A stretch of DNA of 64,000 bases from Oceanospirillum sediminis (GTDB lineage: Bacteria > Pseudomonadota > Gammaproteobacteria > Pseudomonadales > Halomonadaceae), in the NCBI RefSeq assembly GCF_014164585.1, contig NZ_JACJFM010000004.1, positions 1 through 64,000 of the forward strand. Reading direction: 5' to 3'. The translations under genes and the position numbers were made by a program. The first letter of the stretch is position 1. Every line of letters starts with the position of its first letter. The notes beneath the pieces were generated by a model. That model was not told the DNA's origin and searched no databases. It saw only the letters and a program-made list of their open reading frames with translations. Positions 15,642-25,139 of this stretch are shown here, in pieces.

Positions 15642-16418
15642 ACTCCAAACCCTCCTTTCGGGCACACAACAACTCCCCTGCAGCCCGAATGGCACAGTGA
15701 AAGAACAAGACAACGCTGGTCAGAAAACATCAGCCCCCGTTACGGGCCACGGCACATCGGCATCACGACACCTCCTTAAAAACAGACACAAAACCCCCAC
15801 CGGCCGGTTCTGCTATGCTGAACAACAGCCGACAACCCCGGCCCGGACGATCAGCACCGGCGTAACACCCGCGCAGAACAGGCGCAGGCCAGAATCGACC
15901 CGCACAGCCCATCGCCACACCAGACCACCTTTTGCAGGACAAACCTCACCCGCCAGGCTGGTTTTACGCATCAGCACAGCTCACCCGAACCACCCACAAA
16001 GGCAGCACAGGGGACAGACAATGACCGGCAGATACCGGCCTTATTGATTGGATTACGTCATCACAGCCTCCTTATTCCGCAAGACTCACTGCACAGGATT
16101 TATTTCACGGGACTCACTGCCCAGGGCTATAACCACAGAGCGATTGCCAGAGCACCGGCATACAAGCCAGGCACAGGTCGCAGCACCGACCACGGACAGA
16201 TGCTGCTAACACCGATCACAAGCCGCAGCACCGATCACTCACCGGGATCACCAGCCCACCAGACACACGCACCCTGTAAACACCTTGTACAAACACGCTT
16301 TACCAATGCGCCCTACAAACAAAAAAAGCCCGATAGCCCGCACAGGCGTTAACCGCTACCGGCTAACGCTTCTGCCGCCATCAGGCTGAGATAAACACCG
16401 CAGACACCCTCGCAGACA
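15642..16418. other. Gene-free 0.78-kb region, C-rich on the plus strand
   Basis: Apparent ORFs here have the skewed composition of the strand and no ribosome-binding sites. The phrase CGCAGCACCGA(C/T)CAC occurs twice (about 16181 and 16222). The region lies between the CII-side genes and the initiator and should carry early leader or promoter signals, but I cannot assign any. Confidence 0.5.
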
Positions 16419-16796
16419 TCAGAACCGGCTGGACACCACCGGCTGAGTACAGCGCTCCAGATCCTGCAGGGCCAGACGCAACAGCATTAACCGCTGATAC
16501 GTGGGCGTCTGCATCATTGCCTGGCCCTGCTCCGACAGATGGCAGTACACCGCCGTATTACCCCCATAAGGATTGCCCGCACGCATACAGCGCAGCGCCT
16601 CCTCTAAAGCGGTAATGGCGACGGTGATTTTCTGGTTGACGACATCCCCGGTGCGGGACTCAAACGTGGATTGCGACTCCGGCACAATGGGCGCAAACAG
16701 CTGATCCGCCTGCGCCTGTAACTCGGGAGAGGGTTTAAGATCATCACCGCGCCCGGGGCGAGGCTCAGGTATAAAACGAGGTATAAAACGAGACAT
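16419..16796 (-). CDS. Hypothetical phage early protein
   Basis: The 125-residue protein begins MSRFIPRFIPEPRPGRGDD and continues with helices (VNQKITVAITALEEALRCM, then YQRLMLLRLALQDLERC). I do not recognise the family. It follows the CII-like gene by 12 nt in the same direction and precedes the replication module, so it is an early-operon gene. Start and composition are consistent with coding; an upstream GGAG-like site lies near 16803. Confidence 0.55.
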   Translation of the reverse strand: MSRFIPRFIPEPRPGRGDDLKPSPELQAQADQLFAPIVPESQSTFESRTGDVVNQKITVAITALEEALRCMRAGNPYGGNTAVYCHLSEQGQAMMQTPTYQRLMLLRLALQDLERCTQPVVSSRF

Positions 16797-16808
16797 AAAA
16801 GACTCCTG

Positions 16809-17288
16809 TCAGTCCATAAAACGCTCAGACAGACGACGCAACACCGTCAGCTGTCGCTGAGCTTCCATCACGGTCGCATTGATACGCCGTGCCTCCTGCC
16901 GGTCCACCCGACCATCCTCTAACGCGGTAATCAGCTCCTGAATGGACTGATTCGACGCATCCAGCACACTGGCCCCCTGACTGAGCACATCCAGATCACC
17001 CGGCGCGTCTTTCACCTCCTCCAGCCAGTGCCACACGGCATCCATCTCAAAACACAGGGCATTAAGAATGCGGTTGTCGCGGGTAATACGCCCAATCAGC
17101 ACCGCCTCATCTGCCGTCAGCTTATGGGACTCCACATTGGCATTGAGCTTATTGGCCAGCGTACCAGGATTGATACCGGCCTGAGACGCCACCGCCGCCA
17201 CCTTACCGGGATACGCATACACCGCGTGATAACAGGCCTGCGACAGCGACAACGTACCGCCGTCGTGTTCTCTGGGTTTGGCTCCCAT
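16809..17288 (-). CDS. Phage regulatory protein CII-like (CP76 family)
   Basis: The 159-residue protein fits the Phage_CP76 family: LSQACYHAVYAYPGKVAAVA, the GINPGTLANKLN helix-turn-helix, HKLTADEAVLIGRITRDNRIL, then a helical C-terminus with EARRINATVMEAQRQLTVLRR. Family members act like CII in temperate phages, activating lysogeny promoters. It is the second gene of the early leftward operon, after the Cro-like gene. Confidence 0.75.
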   Translation of the reverse strand: MGAKPREHDGGTLSLSQACYHAVYAYPGKVAAVASQAGINPGTLANKLNANVESHKLTADEAVLIGRITRDNRILNALCFEMDAVWHWLEEVKDAPGDLDVLSQGASVLDASNQSIQELITALEDGRVDRQEARRINATVMEAQRQLTVLRRLSERFMD

Positions 17289-17329
17289 GTGTGATTTACT
17301 CCTTTAAAAACATGTGATTGGCAGAGAGG

Positions 17330-17545
17330 TCAGCGGATACTGGAGAGATGTTCGCTTTCAAAAATGTCCGGACGCATTTCAGCAGCCAGCACCTGATGCT
17401 TTGTCAGGCGTTCAACCGCTTTAACCCGCTTAGCCGGTACACGCTTCCACTGGCTGATTGCCTGCGGACTGATTTTTAAAGCGCGGGCCAGGTTGGAACG
17501 GCCTACAATTTGAATAGCTTTTTGCATCGCTTGCTCGGGTTTCAT
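17330..17545 (-). CDS. Cro/YdaS-like DNA-binding protein
   Basis: The 71-residue protein is a small helix-turn-helix repressor: NLARALKISPQAISQWKRVPAKRVKAVERL is the HTH and WxxVPxxR motif typical of the Cro/YdaS type. It is divergent from the CI-like repressor gene and shares the 135-bp operator region with it. This is the standard lysis-lysogeny switch arrangement. Confidence 0.8.
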   Translation of the reverse strand: MKPEQAMQKAIQIVGRSNLARALKISPQAISQWKRVPAKRVKAVERLTKHQVLAAEMRPDIFESEHLSSIR

Positions 17546-17620
17546 GTCATGATCTCCTTACTGGAATAACAGTAGAGTAATTTTTACTTACCTTCCCCGT
17601 CAAGCCATACGTTACATATT

Positions 17621-17650
17621 CTTTCGATGACAATAGAAAGCATTGCTTTC
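17621..17650. promoter_or_regulatory. Repressor operators between cro-like and cI-like genes
   Basis: GAAAGCA-T-TGCTTTC (17636-17650) is a perfect dyad. A second CTTTC...GAAAG pairing (17621-17640) partly overlaps it. They lie 36-65 nt upstream of the repressor ATG, where CI and Cro would bind. Confidence 0.65.
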
Positions 17651-17685
17651 AAAATATCCTCAAAGTAAGCAACGAAGAATTGGTT

Positions 17686-18315
17686 ATGCTTGGCGAACGA
17701 TTAAAGAAGTTCCGCAAAGATGCCGGAATGACTCAGCAACAGGTTGCTGATTTAATGGGTGTTTCCAGACCGGCTGTCGGTCAGTGGGAGTCGGGACAAA
17801 CCTCCCCCTCTCTGGAAATGCTCAGCACACTGGCAGCAAGGTACGGAGTCAGTCGGGGCGTATTACTGGGTGATGAGCCTGAAAACAGCTCAGAGAGTAA
17901 TATTGCACCTGCTCCGAAAATGGCCGGGATGGCCCCCTTAATATCATGGGTACAGGCAGGGATGTGGTCAGAAAGTTTTGTAGAAATTAACGAAGATACC
18001 GAGTTTTACCCGCGCCCCGCCGGGGCCAGTGCCAATACCTTTGTACTCCGGGTCGTGGGAGAGTCCATGATTGATGAGTACAAACCGGGCACACTGATTT
18101 TTGTTGATCCGGAACGCGCAGCAAAAAGCGGTGATGATGTGATTGCCTCTCTGATCGACAGCGGTGAAGCCACCTTCAAACGCTATATTGAAGAACCCGG
18201 AACAGGCAAATTCCTGAAAGCCCTGAACTCAGCCTGGGCAGAACCTTACCTCCAGATCAATGGAAGCTGCAGAATTCTCGGTGTTATTGTGGCCGATATG
18301 CGTATCCGTCTCTGA
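17686..18315 (+). CDS. CI-like phage repressor with S24 peptidase domain
   Basis: Residues 1-65 hold an HTH_3 domain (MTQQQVADLMGVSRPAVGQWESG). The C-terminal half is a LexA/CI-type S24 domain with VVGESM (catalytic Ser) and, about 40 residues later, the Lys in GEATFKRYI. Self-cleavage after RecA activation would induce the element. A cleavage site is likely in the linker near PLISWVQAGMW. I choose the ATG at 17686; the TTG at 17680 is also in frame, and neither has a strong ribosome-binding site. Confidence 0.88.
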   Translation: MLGERLKKFRKDAGMTQQQVADLMGVSRPAVGQWESGQTSPSLEMLSTLAARYGVSRGVLLGDEPENSSESNIAPAPKMAGMAPLISWVQAGMWSESFVEINEDTEFYPRPAGASANTFVLRVVGESMIDEYKPGTLIFVDPERAAKSGDDVIASLIDSGEATFKRYIEEPGTGKFLKALNSAWAEPYLQINGSCRILGVIVADMRIRL

Positions 18316-18471
18316 TTCAGTCCCTTCCATTCCCGCAGCTGCCTGAAACACATTACTTTTCAGGCAGCTATCTATCCCCTCATACGTCTTATTCTGTCTC
18401 CCAGACCTGACAATCCACACCAGAAAGAAAGCAAGGCTTACAATTAATTGAAATATATTCTTTCTTTTTGC

Positions 18472-18500
18472 TTGACGAACAAAGATAGATTTACTTACAT
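18472..18500 (+). promoter_or_regulatory. Strong sigma-70-like promoter of the structured RNA
   Basis: TTGACG (18472-18477) and TTACAT (18495-18500) are separated by exactly 17 bp in AT-rich sequence. No ORF with a ribosome-binding site follows. Confidence 0.65.
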
Positions 18501-18506
18501 TACACC

Positions 18507-18670
18507 CCAGAGAGATCGAATACGATCATCTCAAGGAGCCGGACAAGGCTCCCGGGGCCTCAGACTTTGAGGGGCCATGTTGCATCAGGAATGAGTGCAG
18601 CAACGCTCTTTAACAATGCAGATTTCAGATGTGAAGAACCCCGCCTGGAATGGGCTAGGCGGGGTTATAT
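18507..18670 (+). ncRNA. Putative structured small RNA
   Basis: Downstream of the promoter lie four consecutive stem-loops: GGAGCC/GGCTCC (18535-18552), CCTCA/TGAGG (18558-18572), GTTGC/GCAAC (18579-18604), and a perfect 10-bp terminator-like stem AACCCCGCCT/AGGCGGGGTT (18637-18666). Only tiny ORFs occur. The last hairpin could also terminate the convergent AIPR gene ending at 18685. No reverse transcriptase or Cas gene is near. The role is unknown; a phage regulatory RNA or an RNA partner of the AIPR/SLATT locus are possibilities. Confidence 0.5.
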
Positions 18671-18684
18671 AAGAATGCATATAT

Positions 18685-20424
18685 CTATGGGGCTGATATT
18701 CTTTCTGAAAAAGTGCTATAGATTCCTTTATTTGAAATAGAAGTAGCTTGAACCAAAGAACGAAAGGTTGATACCACTTCTTTCACCGTCGTATTGTTTT
18801 TCAAACCGCCAGAAAGAGCCTTATTCAACTGAGTACAAAATGGGATTGTAACATCTACGATAGGCTCCCAATATGCTTCCGCCTGCGAAGGTGAAACTAA
18901 TCCCCCAAAAGATATACGATATAAGTTAGGGATTTTTCTTTCTAATATTATTTCTAAACAGCTAACAATTGCAGATGATAATAAAAATATTGCTCCACGC
19001 TGTCTGAAATACTTTAGAAACTCTTCCTCATGGCTTTGCAGTGAACCCTTTCTCGATTTATCCATTAATGATTTCTTTCGACTTTCAACAGCCCTGATAA
19101 GAGAATAAGCGCATACTATATGAGCAGCTTTTGTATTTTCATTAAAGTATTTAGAGTATAGACGGTCGCTTACCCATATTGCTGTTTTCTGATTATATGC
19201 AACTATAGGATCTTGATGAAAACAGGCAAGTGCTTGACCAACTGTATAAGATGGCAAAAGGTTTGGCCTTCTTCGAATAGCATCTCCTGCCCCTCCACGT
19301 CGTCCACCTTCATACTCAGCATTTGGTATATGAGAGAACTCAGTTTTAAGCCTTTTTTGAAACCTGTCAGTGCTACGAAAGTCAGATGCTTCAACTTTAT
19401 TTTGACTATTGTTATATTGTATTATCTTATGAATCAACTCCTGATCTACATCTTGAGTGGAGACAAATCGTGCTTGTACTTTTGCTGTTGGACTTGGTAG
19501 TTTATTAAGAGACCCAATAGCTCCTGTGGTTTGAGCACCATTTACAATAGAAAATCCTTTAAATGAAATGATATTTTCATCATTAACAGAAAAATTATGA
19601 GTCAGAATTGTCAGTCCATTATTAAAAACCCAAAAATCATCAGGATCAGAATCAATTGTACGCCTTATTCCATTGTTTATATTAGAATCAGTTGATCTTG
19701 ATCCTAAATAATCCCTTATATTTGCAGAAAAAATCTTTGTCTTGTGATTTTTATATTGTCTATATAGGAACTGGGCTGATATAGCAGTAGAGTATGCATT
19801 CCAGTTTGGTCCACTAATTGAATATCCTCCATCAGTTTTTACTTCTAGCTCCTCATTGACAAGAATTGGTGATAAAGACTCTTCATACCATGTGTCTAAA
19901 GTTTCATCTCCGACTTCTACATAATGTATATTTACCTTTGCAGATGAAAACTGTCTCTTTATTGCCGTATCAGCTGTTGACTGAACTGTGACAAGCTCTG
20001 ACGTTACATTCTCTGATTGAGGTAAGTTATGAACATACCATATGTAAATTGTTTTTACCGCTCCTTCTCTAACTGCATCTCTAATTTCTACAGCAGCTGA
20101 TTTAATTCGATCAGGAACCTCTTTAATATCCCTTTGTAAGAGCCAGCCAATACCAGTGTTTAAATCACTTGCTTTATTGGATGGTGCTGATTGCTTATCC
20201 TTTGAGGAGTAGTAACATTGTGCTATTACTGCATACTCCTCTTCATGGTTAATATAAACCATGTCAAGTTTTTTATCGTCATTGCCATCAGTTATAGCTT
20301 CACCTGCTATTGTCTCTAGATCATCCACACCAAAGCGAAGGGCTAAAGCAAATAGAGCTAAGCCATTATCACCATACTCTTTTAAATCTTCTCTAGATGC
20401 ATAAGCATCTTTCCAATTACTCAT
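18685..20424 (-). CDS. AIPR-family abortive infection protein
   Basis: The 579-residue protein matches the AIPR domain (PF10592): NIRDYLGSRSTDSNINNGIR, FWVFNNGLTILTHNF, FSIVNGAQTTGAIGSLN and the later IIQYNNSQNKV segment. The N-terminus (KKLDMVYINHEEEYAVIAQCYYS) has the shape of a restriction-endonuclease-fold strand pair, with Gln-x-x-Tyr where relatives carry Gln-x-Lys. The coding region is AT-rich relative to its neighbours, a sign of transfer. It lies 45 nt downstream of a SLATT-domain gene on the same strand. AIPR proteins are linked to phage resistance; the mechanism is unresolved. Confidence 0.85.
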   Translation of the reverse strand: MSNWKDAYASREDLKEYGDNGLALFALALRFGVDDLETIAGEAITDGNDDKKLDMVYINHEEEYAVIAQCYYSSKDKQSAPSNKASDLNTGIGWLLQRDIKEVPDRIKSAAVEIRDAVREGAVKTIYIWYVHNLPQSENVTSELVTVQSTADTAIKRQFSSAKVNIHYVEVGDETLDTWYEESLSPILVNEELEVKTDGGYSISGPNWNAYSTAISAQFLYRQYKNHKTKIFSANIRDYLGSRSTDSNINNGIRRTIDSDPDDFWVFNNGLTILTHNFSVNDENIISFKGFSIVNGAQTTGAIGSLNKLPSPTAKVQARFVSTQDVDQELIHKIIQYNNSQNKVEASDFRSTDRFQKRLKTEFSHIPNAEYEGGRRGGAGDAIRRRPNLLPSYTVGQALACFHQDPIVAYNQKTAIWVSDRLYSKYFNENTKAAHIVCAYSLIRAVESRKKSLMDKSRKGSLQSHEEEFLKYFRQRGAIFLLSSAIVSCLEIILERKIPNLYRISFGGLVSPSQAEAYWEPIVDVTIPFCTQLNKALSGGLKNNTTVKEVVSTFRSLVQATSISNKGIYSTFSERISAP

Positions 20425-20469
20425 AAATCACCAGTTTTGAAAACAATAATTTACATACAAAGAAACAAA

Positions 20470-21159
20470 CTAATTTACATGTATAAAATCAAGAGGTGTA
20501 CTAGGTTGAAGGGAGATAATAATTACAGCTCCTTCTAAAAAAATTACAATTAAAGGAACCATATAAATATATAGATATTTCAATAGACACCAAAGTCTAA
20601 TTACAAATCTAACCCCTCCTGTAACTTCGAAGTACTGTGGCATATTCAATCTAGCAAGTTCATAATCTAACAATGTATGATCTTCAATGTCAGAATCTAT
20701 ACTATAATACCTATCTCTAAAATCATGATAGTCAAAAGCATTTAAATTTTTACATTGACCTAATTCATACTCCAGTTCTCTCGCTAGAAACTTAATCTTA
20801 TCTCCACATGCATTTATATTAGATGATCTAACATCATATTTAGACTTTGATATTACAACAGAGTAAACAAGAACAGAAACAGCTAAAAAAATTTGAAACG
20901 CATCCAGCAATAAGTCATTAATAGAGAACCTTACACCAGCCAGTTTCAAAAGCGGCATCAATATCAACCCCAAAGATAGTACTGTTGCAGTGACAAAAGA
21001 AAATGAAGACTGATGCTTTAATCTAATACTGGCATTGTATCTACATTTTGCAGCAACATGTAACGACTTCAAGAATTTAAAAGCAGGCTCTTCCCTCTCT
21101 CTTATTTCCTTGTTTTCCCCAATTATTTTTTTTGCTGAACCGTAAAAAAAAGCCCACAT
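20470..21159 (-). CDS. SLATT-domain transmembrane protein
   Basis: The 229-residue protein has a basic helix with RYNASIRLKHQSS, two adjacent membrane spans (about residues 52-75 and 82-103), a long soluble helical part and a third hydrophobic stretch near the C-terminus (YLYIYMVPLIVIFLEGAVIIIS). RYNAS...RL before paired spans is typical of SLATT effector proteins, proposed membrane-pore effectors in nucleotide-signal defence. It is upstream of the AIPR gene with 45 nt between, so the two are probably co-transcribed. The region is strongly AT-rich. Confidence 0.7.
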   Translation of the reverse strand: MWAFFYGSAKKIIGENKEIREREEPAFKFLKSLHVAAKCRYNASIRLKHQSSFSFVTATVLSLGLILMPLLKLAGVRFSINDLLLDAFQIFLAVSVLVYSVVISKSKYDVRSSNINACGDKIKFLARELEYELGQCKNLNAFDYHDFRDRYYSIDSDIEDHTLLDYELARLNMPQYFEVTGGVRFVIRLWCLLKYLYIYMVPLIVIFLEGAVIIISLQPSTPLDFIHVN

Positions 21160-21778
21160 ATTAAAAACACCAGTAAATTAAGCCGAGAAAATATAGGACA
21201 GGTACTTTTATCAAGGTATTAGGATTAGCCAAGCTTTTACCTCCCAAAACTCGATTTTCAATATATAAAGATGACTTAGCAACCTATAATTTAGCTAGCC
21301 AACCCTCACAATGACATATTAATTAAGTCAGGATTTAGAGTTATCGAGGGGTACAAGGAAAAATAAGACGCTAAATGTCGGGATAATAAACTTTTGTCAG
21401 ATTTCAGTTTTGAAGATGGTCAGTGTAATGAGGGGCATAAACGCCGGTAAGCTTCGGGATTTGGGGCTGGTACTCCCCGATCTGGCTCTACAACTTGCCA
21501 ATGTACCTGAGATTACACGGTTGACGGTCATTTTTACAATTAAAATTCAGTATCTGGCTAATGTATATACCACTCTATATTTTCGCCCATAAAGAAAAGC
21601 GACATTATATGTCTTAATATATTGACCTCATTATGTTTGACTGCAAAAAAAGTGTTAAACATTTATTATCAAGTTAAGTATAAAACCAGGGTTGTCCCTA
21701 GGATGGTTATATTTTGCTTTCTGTTATGTTGCTTATAACTGGGGCTTAAATCCCATTTCAGCGACAACGGAGGGCACT
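21160..21778. other. Intergenic region between SLATT and HsdR-like genes
   Basis: I see no supported gene. A 60-codon ORF at 21410 lacks a ribosome-binding site and resembles nothing known to me. It contains the divergent promoters of the two flanking genes by position. Confidence 0.4.
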
Positions 21779-22963
21779 ATGTCCGGATTTGAGGAAAGAA
21801 TAAAAAACCATGCTGAACACGTTTGCAATGTAGGCTCACATTGCACAACAGAAGAAACGACTAAACAGGCTTTAATCCTGCCATTACTGGATATTCTGGG
21901 ATTTTCACCCTTTGACCCTACCCGTGTGAAGGCTGAATATAATGCCGACTTTCCGGGTGCTAAGGCCAGTGAGCGTGTTGATTATGCCCTGTTCTGTGAT
22001 GCCGTGCCGGTAATGTTTATCGAGGCAAAGGCCCACGGAGAAAAACTGGATAACCATTGCCCGCAACTGTCACGTTATTTTAATGCAACACCAGAGGTCA
22101 CAATTGGTGCGATCACTAATGGCCGGGAATGGCGTTTCTTTACGGATCTGGCAAATAAGAACATGATGGATGAAGATCCATTTTTGACAGTGGACTTTAC
22201 AACTCTTGATCCAGCCCTGGTGACAAGGCTACAGCAATTCAAACACGATGAGTTTCAACCAGAAGCTCTGCGCATTCTGGCAGAAGAAACTATCTACCTG
22301 AATGCATTTACTGATGCAATCAGCTCTGCACTTCGCTCTCCTGATACCGACTTTGTTCGCTATGTAGCGAGTAAGGCCGGTATTCAACGTCAGTTTAATG
22401 CTCGTTTTATTGACAGTGTTACACCTATTGTGAAACAGGCTATTCAGCGGTCAGTCAGTGAGATGGTCGTCAGCGGCCTGTCATCAGGTGCCGTTGTAGC
22501 TCCTCCTCCTGTAGAAATACCGACTCAGCCTGAGCCAGTCGCAGTATCAACAACAGATGAAACTGATGAGAAAGCCGATGTTGTTGATCCGAATAATGCG
22601 AAGATCATCACAACTTATGCTGAGCGCCGTTTGTTTGAGATTACTCAGGATATTCTGGGAGCAGATACAGAGCTGGCTGCAAAGGATACGGAAAGCTATT
22701 ACTCAATCTTGTTTCAGGGCAAGGTCAACCGCTGGCTGATGCGTTATCAGGGTGACAAGAAACAACCCAGTGTCTCTTTCTGCATCCCTATGACAGATGA
22801 ACGCAAGCGAGAGATCGAACGGGCTGGCCTTGAGCTTGGTGCTAGTGACAGCGTGATTATCATGCAACCAGAGCATATCGCTCGTATTCCAGGTCTGATT
22901 TTTGATGCGCTGGCTTACTGTTCAGATGACGCCAACTTTAAGCGCAAAATCGCTGAAGCATGA
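21779..22963 (+). CDS. HsdR N-terminal-like endonuclease domain protein
   Basis: The ATG at 21779 follows GGAGG by five bases and replaces a longer frame from 21692. Residues 15-130 match the HSDR_N_2-type domain: TTEETTKQALILPLLDILGF, VKAEYNADFPGAKASERVDYAL, VPVMFIEAKAHGEKLD and NGREWRFFTDL. This gives the Asp and Glu-x-Lys of a PD-(D/E)XK core. A long helical and Pro-rich linker and a C-terminal ISXO-like 'YYSILFQGKVNRWLMRY' region follow. No helicase or methylase partner is present, so it is a solitary protein of the kind common in prophage accessory loci. Its base composition is close to the chromosome. Confidence 0.75.
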   Translation: MSGFEERIKNHAEHVCNVGSHCTTEETTKQALILPLLDILGFSPFDPTRVKAEYNADFPGAKASERVDYALFCDAVPVMFIEAKAHGEKLDNHCPQLSRYFNATPEVTIGAITNGREWRFFTDLANKNMMDEDPFLTVDFTTLDPALVTRLQQFKHDEFQPEALRILAEETIYLNAFTDAISSALRSPDTDFVRYVASKAGIQRQFNARFIDSVTPIVKQAIQRSVSEMVVSGLSSGAVVAPPPVEIPTQPEPVAVSTTDETDEKADVVDPNNAKIITTYAERRLFEITQDILGADTELAAKDTESYYSILFQGKVNRWLMRYQGDKKQPSVSFCIPMTDERKREIERAGLELGASDSVIIMQPEHIARIPGLIFDALAYCSDDANFKRKIAEA

Positions 22964-23211
22964 TGATGATAGGGCCAAGGCTAGCTTAGCTGGCCTTTGG
23001 CGCTCCTCAATGTTATCTGGTCTAATATACGATAAAAAATTTAGTGACTATATATGTAAAAATTAACTAGACGAGAGTTTATTTTATTAAAACAACATAT
23101 TTTAATTATTATACCACTCAGCAGATAAAATCTGTAGGTGGTTAATTCAATATTACATGATCTTTTTTAAACTATTCAATCATCACAAAACATTATAAGT
23201 GACATTAAAAA

Positions 23212-24240
23212 ATGAGCGAAAATTTTTCTTTAAAAGAATTGTTGCCAAAAATAAAGCCAGACAACCACTATCTATCAATACCAAGTGCTAACTATGACAG
23301 TTATATCGAAGATCTCAATAAAATTATCAATAAGCTTAAAGCTGTGACAACAGAATATAAAGCAAAAGAGCTAATCGACAAAAAGCTACAGTTTAACACT
23401 AAGAAGTTCAATGAAGCTCAATTCATACAAACTGCTTGTGAGTTAACATCAATGAATGAACTTCTGAGCAGAAACGATATTTCATTTAATTATGAGGAAC
23501 AAGTGACACCACCTCAAGATATAGATTTTTCGATCAAGATAAAGAATCGAAAAATTAATGTAGAAGTAAAGTGTCCATCTTATCAACCAGAAAACAAAGA
23601 AGATATAACATTAAAATCAGTAGGGAGAATTAAAGATAGAGTGGCTTTAGATAATACCATTAAAAAAATATCAGATATAATTGAAGGATCCGGAAAAAAA
23701 ATATGTATAGAAAAAAGCATGGACAATAAACTCAAAGACTATTTAAAATCTGCGCAAAGAAAACTAAAAAACTCTAACGAATCAGACACTAATATATTAA
23801 TAGTATGTTGTGATAATGCTATAGATATGATGCGCTGGTTTTTGTATTTACATGGATCTCAAGGACTGTTTACAGAAAATAGCTTTGTGGATCGCATAGA
23901 GTACAATAGAGTAGACTATGTGTTGCTAACAAATATATTTCACAGGCATAATAAATATTTTGATAATACTATTATCACTGATCATTGGAAGCTTTCAAAA
24001 TCATTTAACTTGCTTTATCCAAACAAATTATCTTCAAGAAACATAGAGCATAAAGACTGTAATGGAGACTTAGATTTTGTTAGTGATTTATTCCCCAATT
24101 ACAGCAGGCAGTTCGTTGAATATTTAAATAATAAAAATGATGATCCAACAGAAAATTCATATCATATTATGGATATTGCTCTATTCTCAGATAAATATAG
24201 AGATAACGGCATATTCCACTTCAAGGAATCTAAAGGGTAA
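23212..24240 (+). CDS. Putative PD-(D/E)XK nuclease-like protein, AT-rich
   Basis: The 342-residue protein has FNEAQFIQTACELTSMNEL followed by DIDFSIKIKNRKINVEVKCPS (about residues 100-122), a canonical Asp...Glu-x-Lys nuclease core. The rest is Lys/Asn-rich with no recognised domain. The coding sequence is much more AT-rich than its neighbours. It is inserted beside the truncated STAND NTPase gene, whose reading frame breaks within this AT-rich block. It is likely a restriction-like or defence gene; the exact activity is unknown. Confidence 0.6.
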   Translation: MSENFSLKELLPKIKPDNHYLSIPSANYDSYIEDLNKIINKLKAVTTEYKAKELIDKKLQFNTKKFNEAQFIQTACELTSMNELLSRNDISFNYEEQVTPPQDIDFSIKIKNRKINVEVKCPSYQPENKEDITLKSVGRIKDRVALDNTIKKISDIIEGSGKKICIEKSMDNKLKDYLKSAQRKLKNSNESDTNILIVCCDNAIDMMRWFLYLHGSQGLFTENSFVDRIEYNRVDYVLLTNIFHRHNKYFDNTIITDHWKLSKSFNLLYPNKLSSRNIEHKDCNGDLDFVSDLFPNYSRQFVEYLNNKNDDPTENSYHIMDIALFSDKYRDNGIFHFKESKG

Positions 24241-24309
24241 AACACACAAAAACCTGATAGAACATGTATCAGCAGAGTGAATAATTTATTGATTCCAGTT
24301 TTGAATGCC

Positions 24310-25139
24310 CTACCTCTGAGGGCGTCGGGTGTGTCCAGTTTGTGCTCTGGCAGAAAGCCGCCGTACCAGAGGGGTTGTTGAATCAGGGCATCCAGTGCTA
24401 ACCGGCTTTTGCCGACACCGCCTTCCCCGGTGATCGCCCACCAGCTGAAGTTGTCGCTCTGGTTTAAAAACTGATCCAGCAGGCGCAGTTCGGTATTCCG
24501 CCCGACCAGTTCGGCCTGTCGGGAGGTGTAGGTTAACCAGCTTGCGGTGCCCTTTTCGGGGGGATGAGCGTCCAGAGCTTGCTGGAAGTAGTCCGAGGTT
24601 TTCAGGTCCAGTTGAAAGCGCAGGTGCTGAATGGCGTCCTGCATCAAGTTTCGGGTGTCCGCCAGGGTTTCGCCGTGTTCAGTCTGCAGGTTCAGTATCT
24701 GAATCAGGCCTTGTTGTTCGGCTTTGAGGTTCGCCCAGTGAACGTCATCCTTCAGCAGGGTGTTCAGGCTGGCTCTGTCCGGGGCTTTAAGGGCCTGATC
24801 CAGGCTTTTGTTGGTTCGGGTTTTCAGGATGTTCAGCAGGCTTTCTGACAGGCGAAAGTACCAGTTATCATGGCTGTAGCGGCTCAGGCGCTCGTGCAGT
24901 TTCGCTTTCCAGCTGTCGGCCACCAGTCCGGCGGCCTTCTCTACCCCGGCGATCACCAGCGGGGCCACGTGTTTTATCGCCAGCCGGATGGAGAGTTTGT
25001 TGATGCCGGTTTCTTCATGTACCCAGTTGACCAGGTCTTTGGTTTTCTCTTCTTCTTTGAAGAAATCTTCATAACCTGCCAGTTCTTTCAATATGTCGGT
25101 AAGGTTTTTCGGGCTGTTGTCGGGTGTTTGCTCTGTCAT
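24310..25139 (-). pseudogene. STAND NTPase, truncated after the P-loop
   Basis: The N-terminal 190 residues are a helical effector-type region. Next comes LVGRNTELRLLDQFLNQ and the Walker A segment WWAITGEGGVGKSRLALDALI. Homology ends at DTPDALRGR near 24312; the remaining codons run into the AT-rich block and are not NTPase-like. Walker B, the winged-helix part and any repeat sensor are missing, so only about a quarter of a usual STAND protein remains. The AT-rich insertion carrying the gene at 23212 is the likely cause. Confidence 0.75.

Noticed and set aside
15604-16352. Plus-strand ORFs in the C-rich phage region
   Set aside because: They reflect strand composition, lie antisense or between phage operons and have no start signals.
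18507-18670. Retron msr-msd RNA
   Set aside because: No reverse transcriptase gene lies nearby, so the structured RNA is left unassigned.
21410-21592. 60-codon ORF upstream of the HsdR-like gene
   Set aside because: No ribosome-binding site and no coding-like composition.
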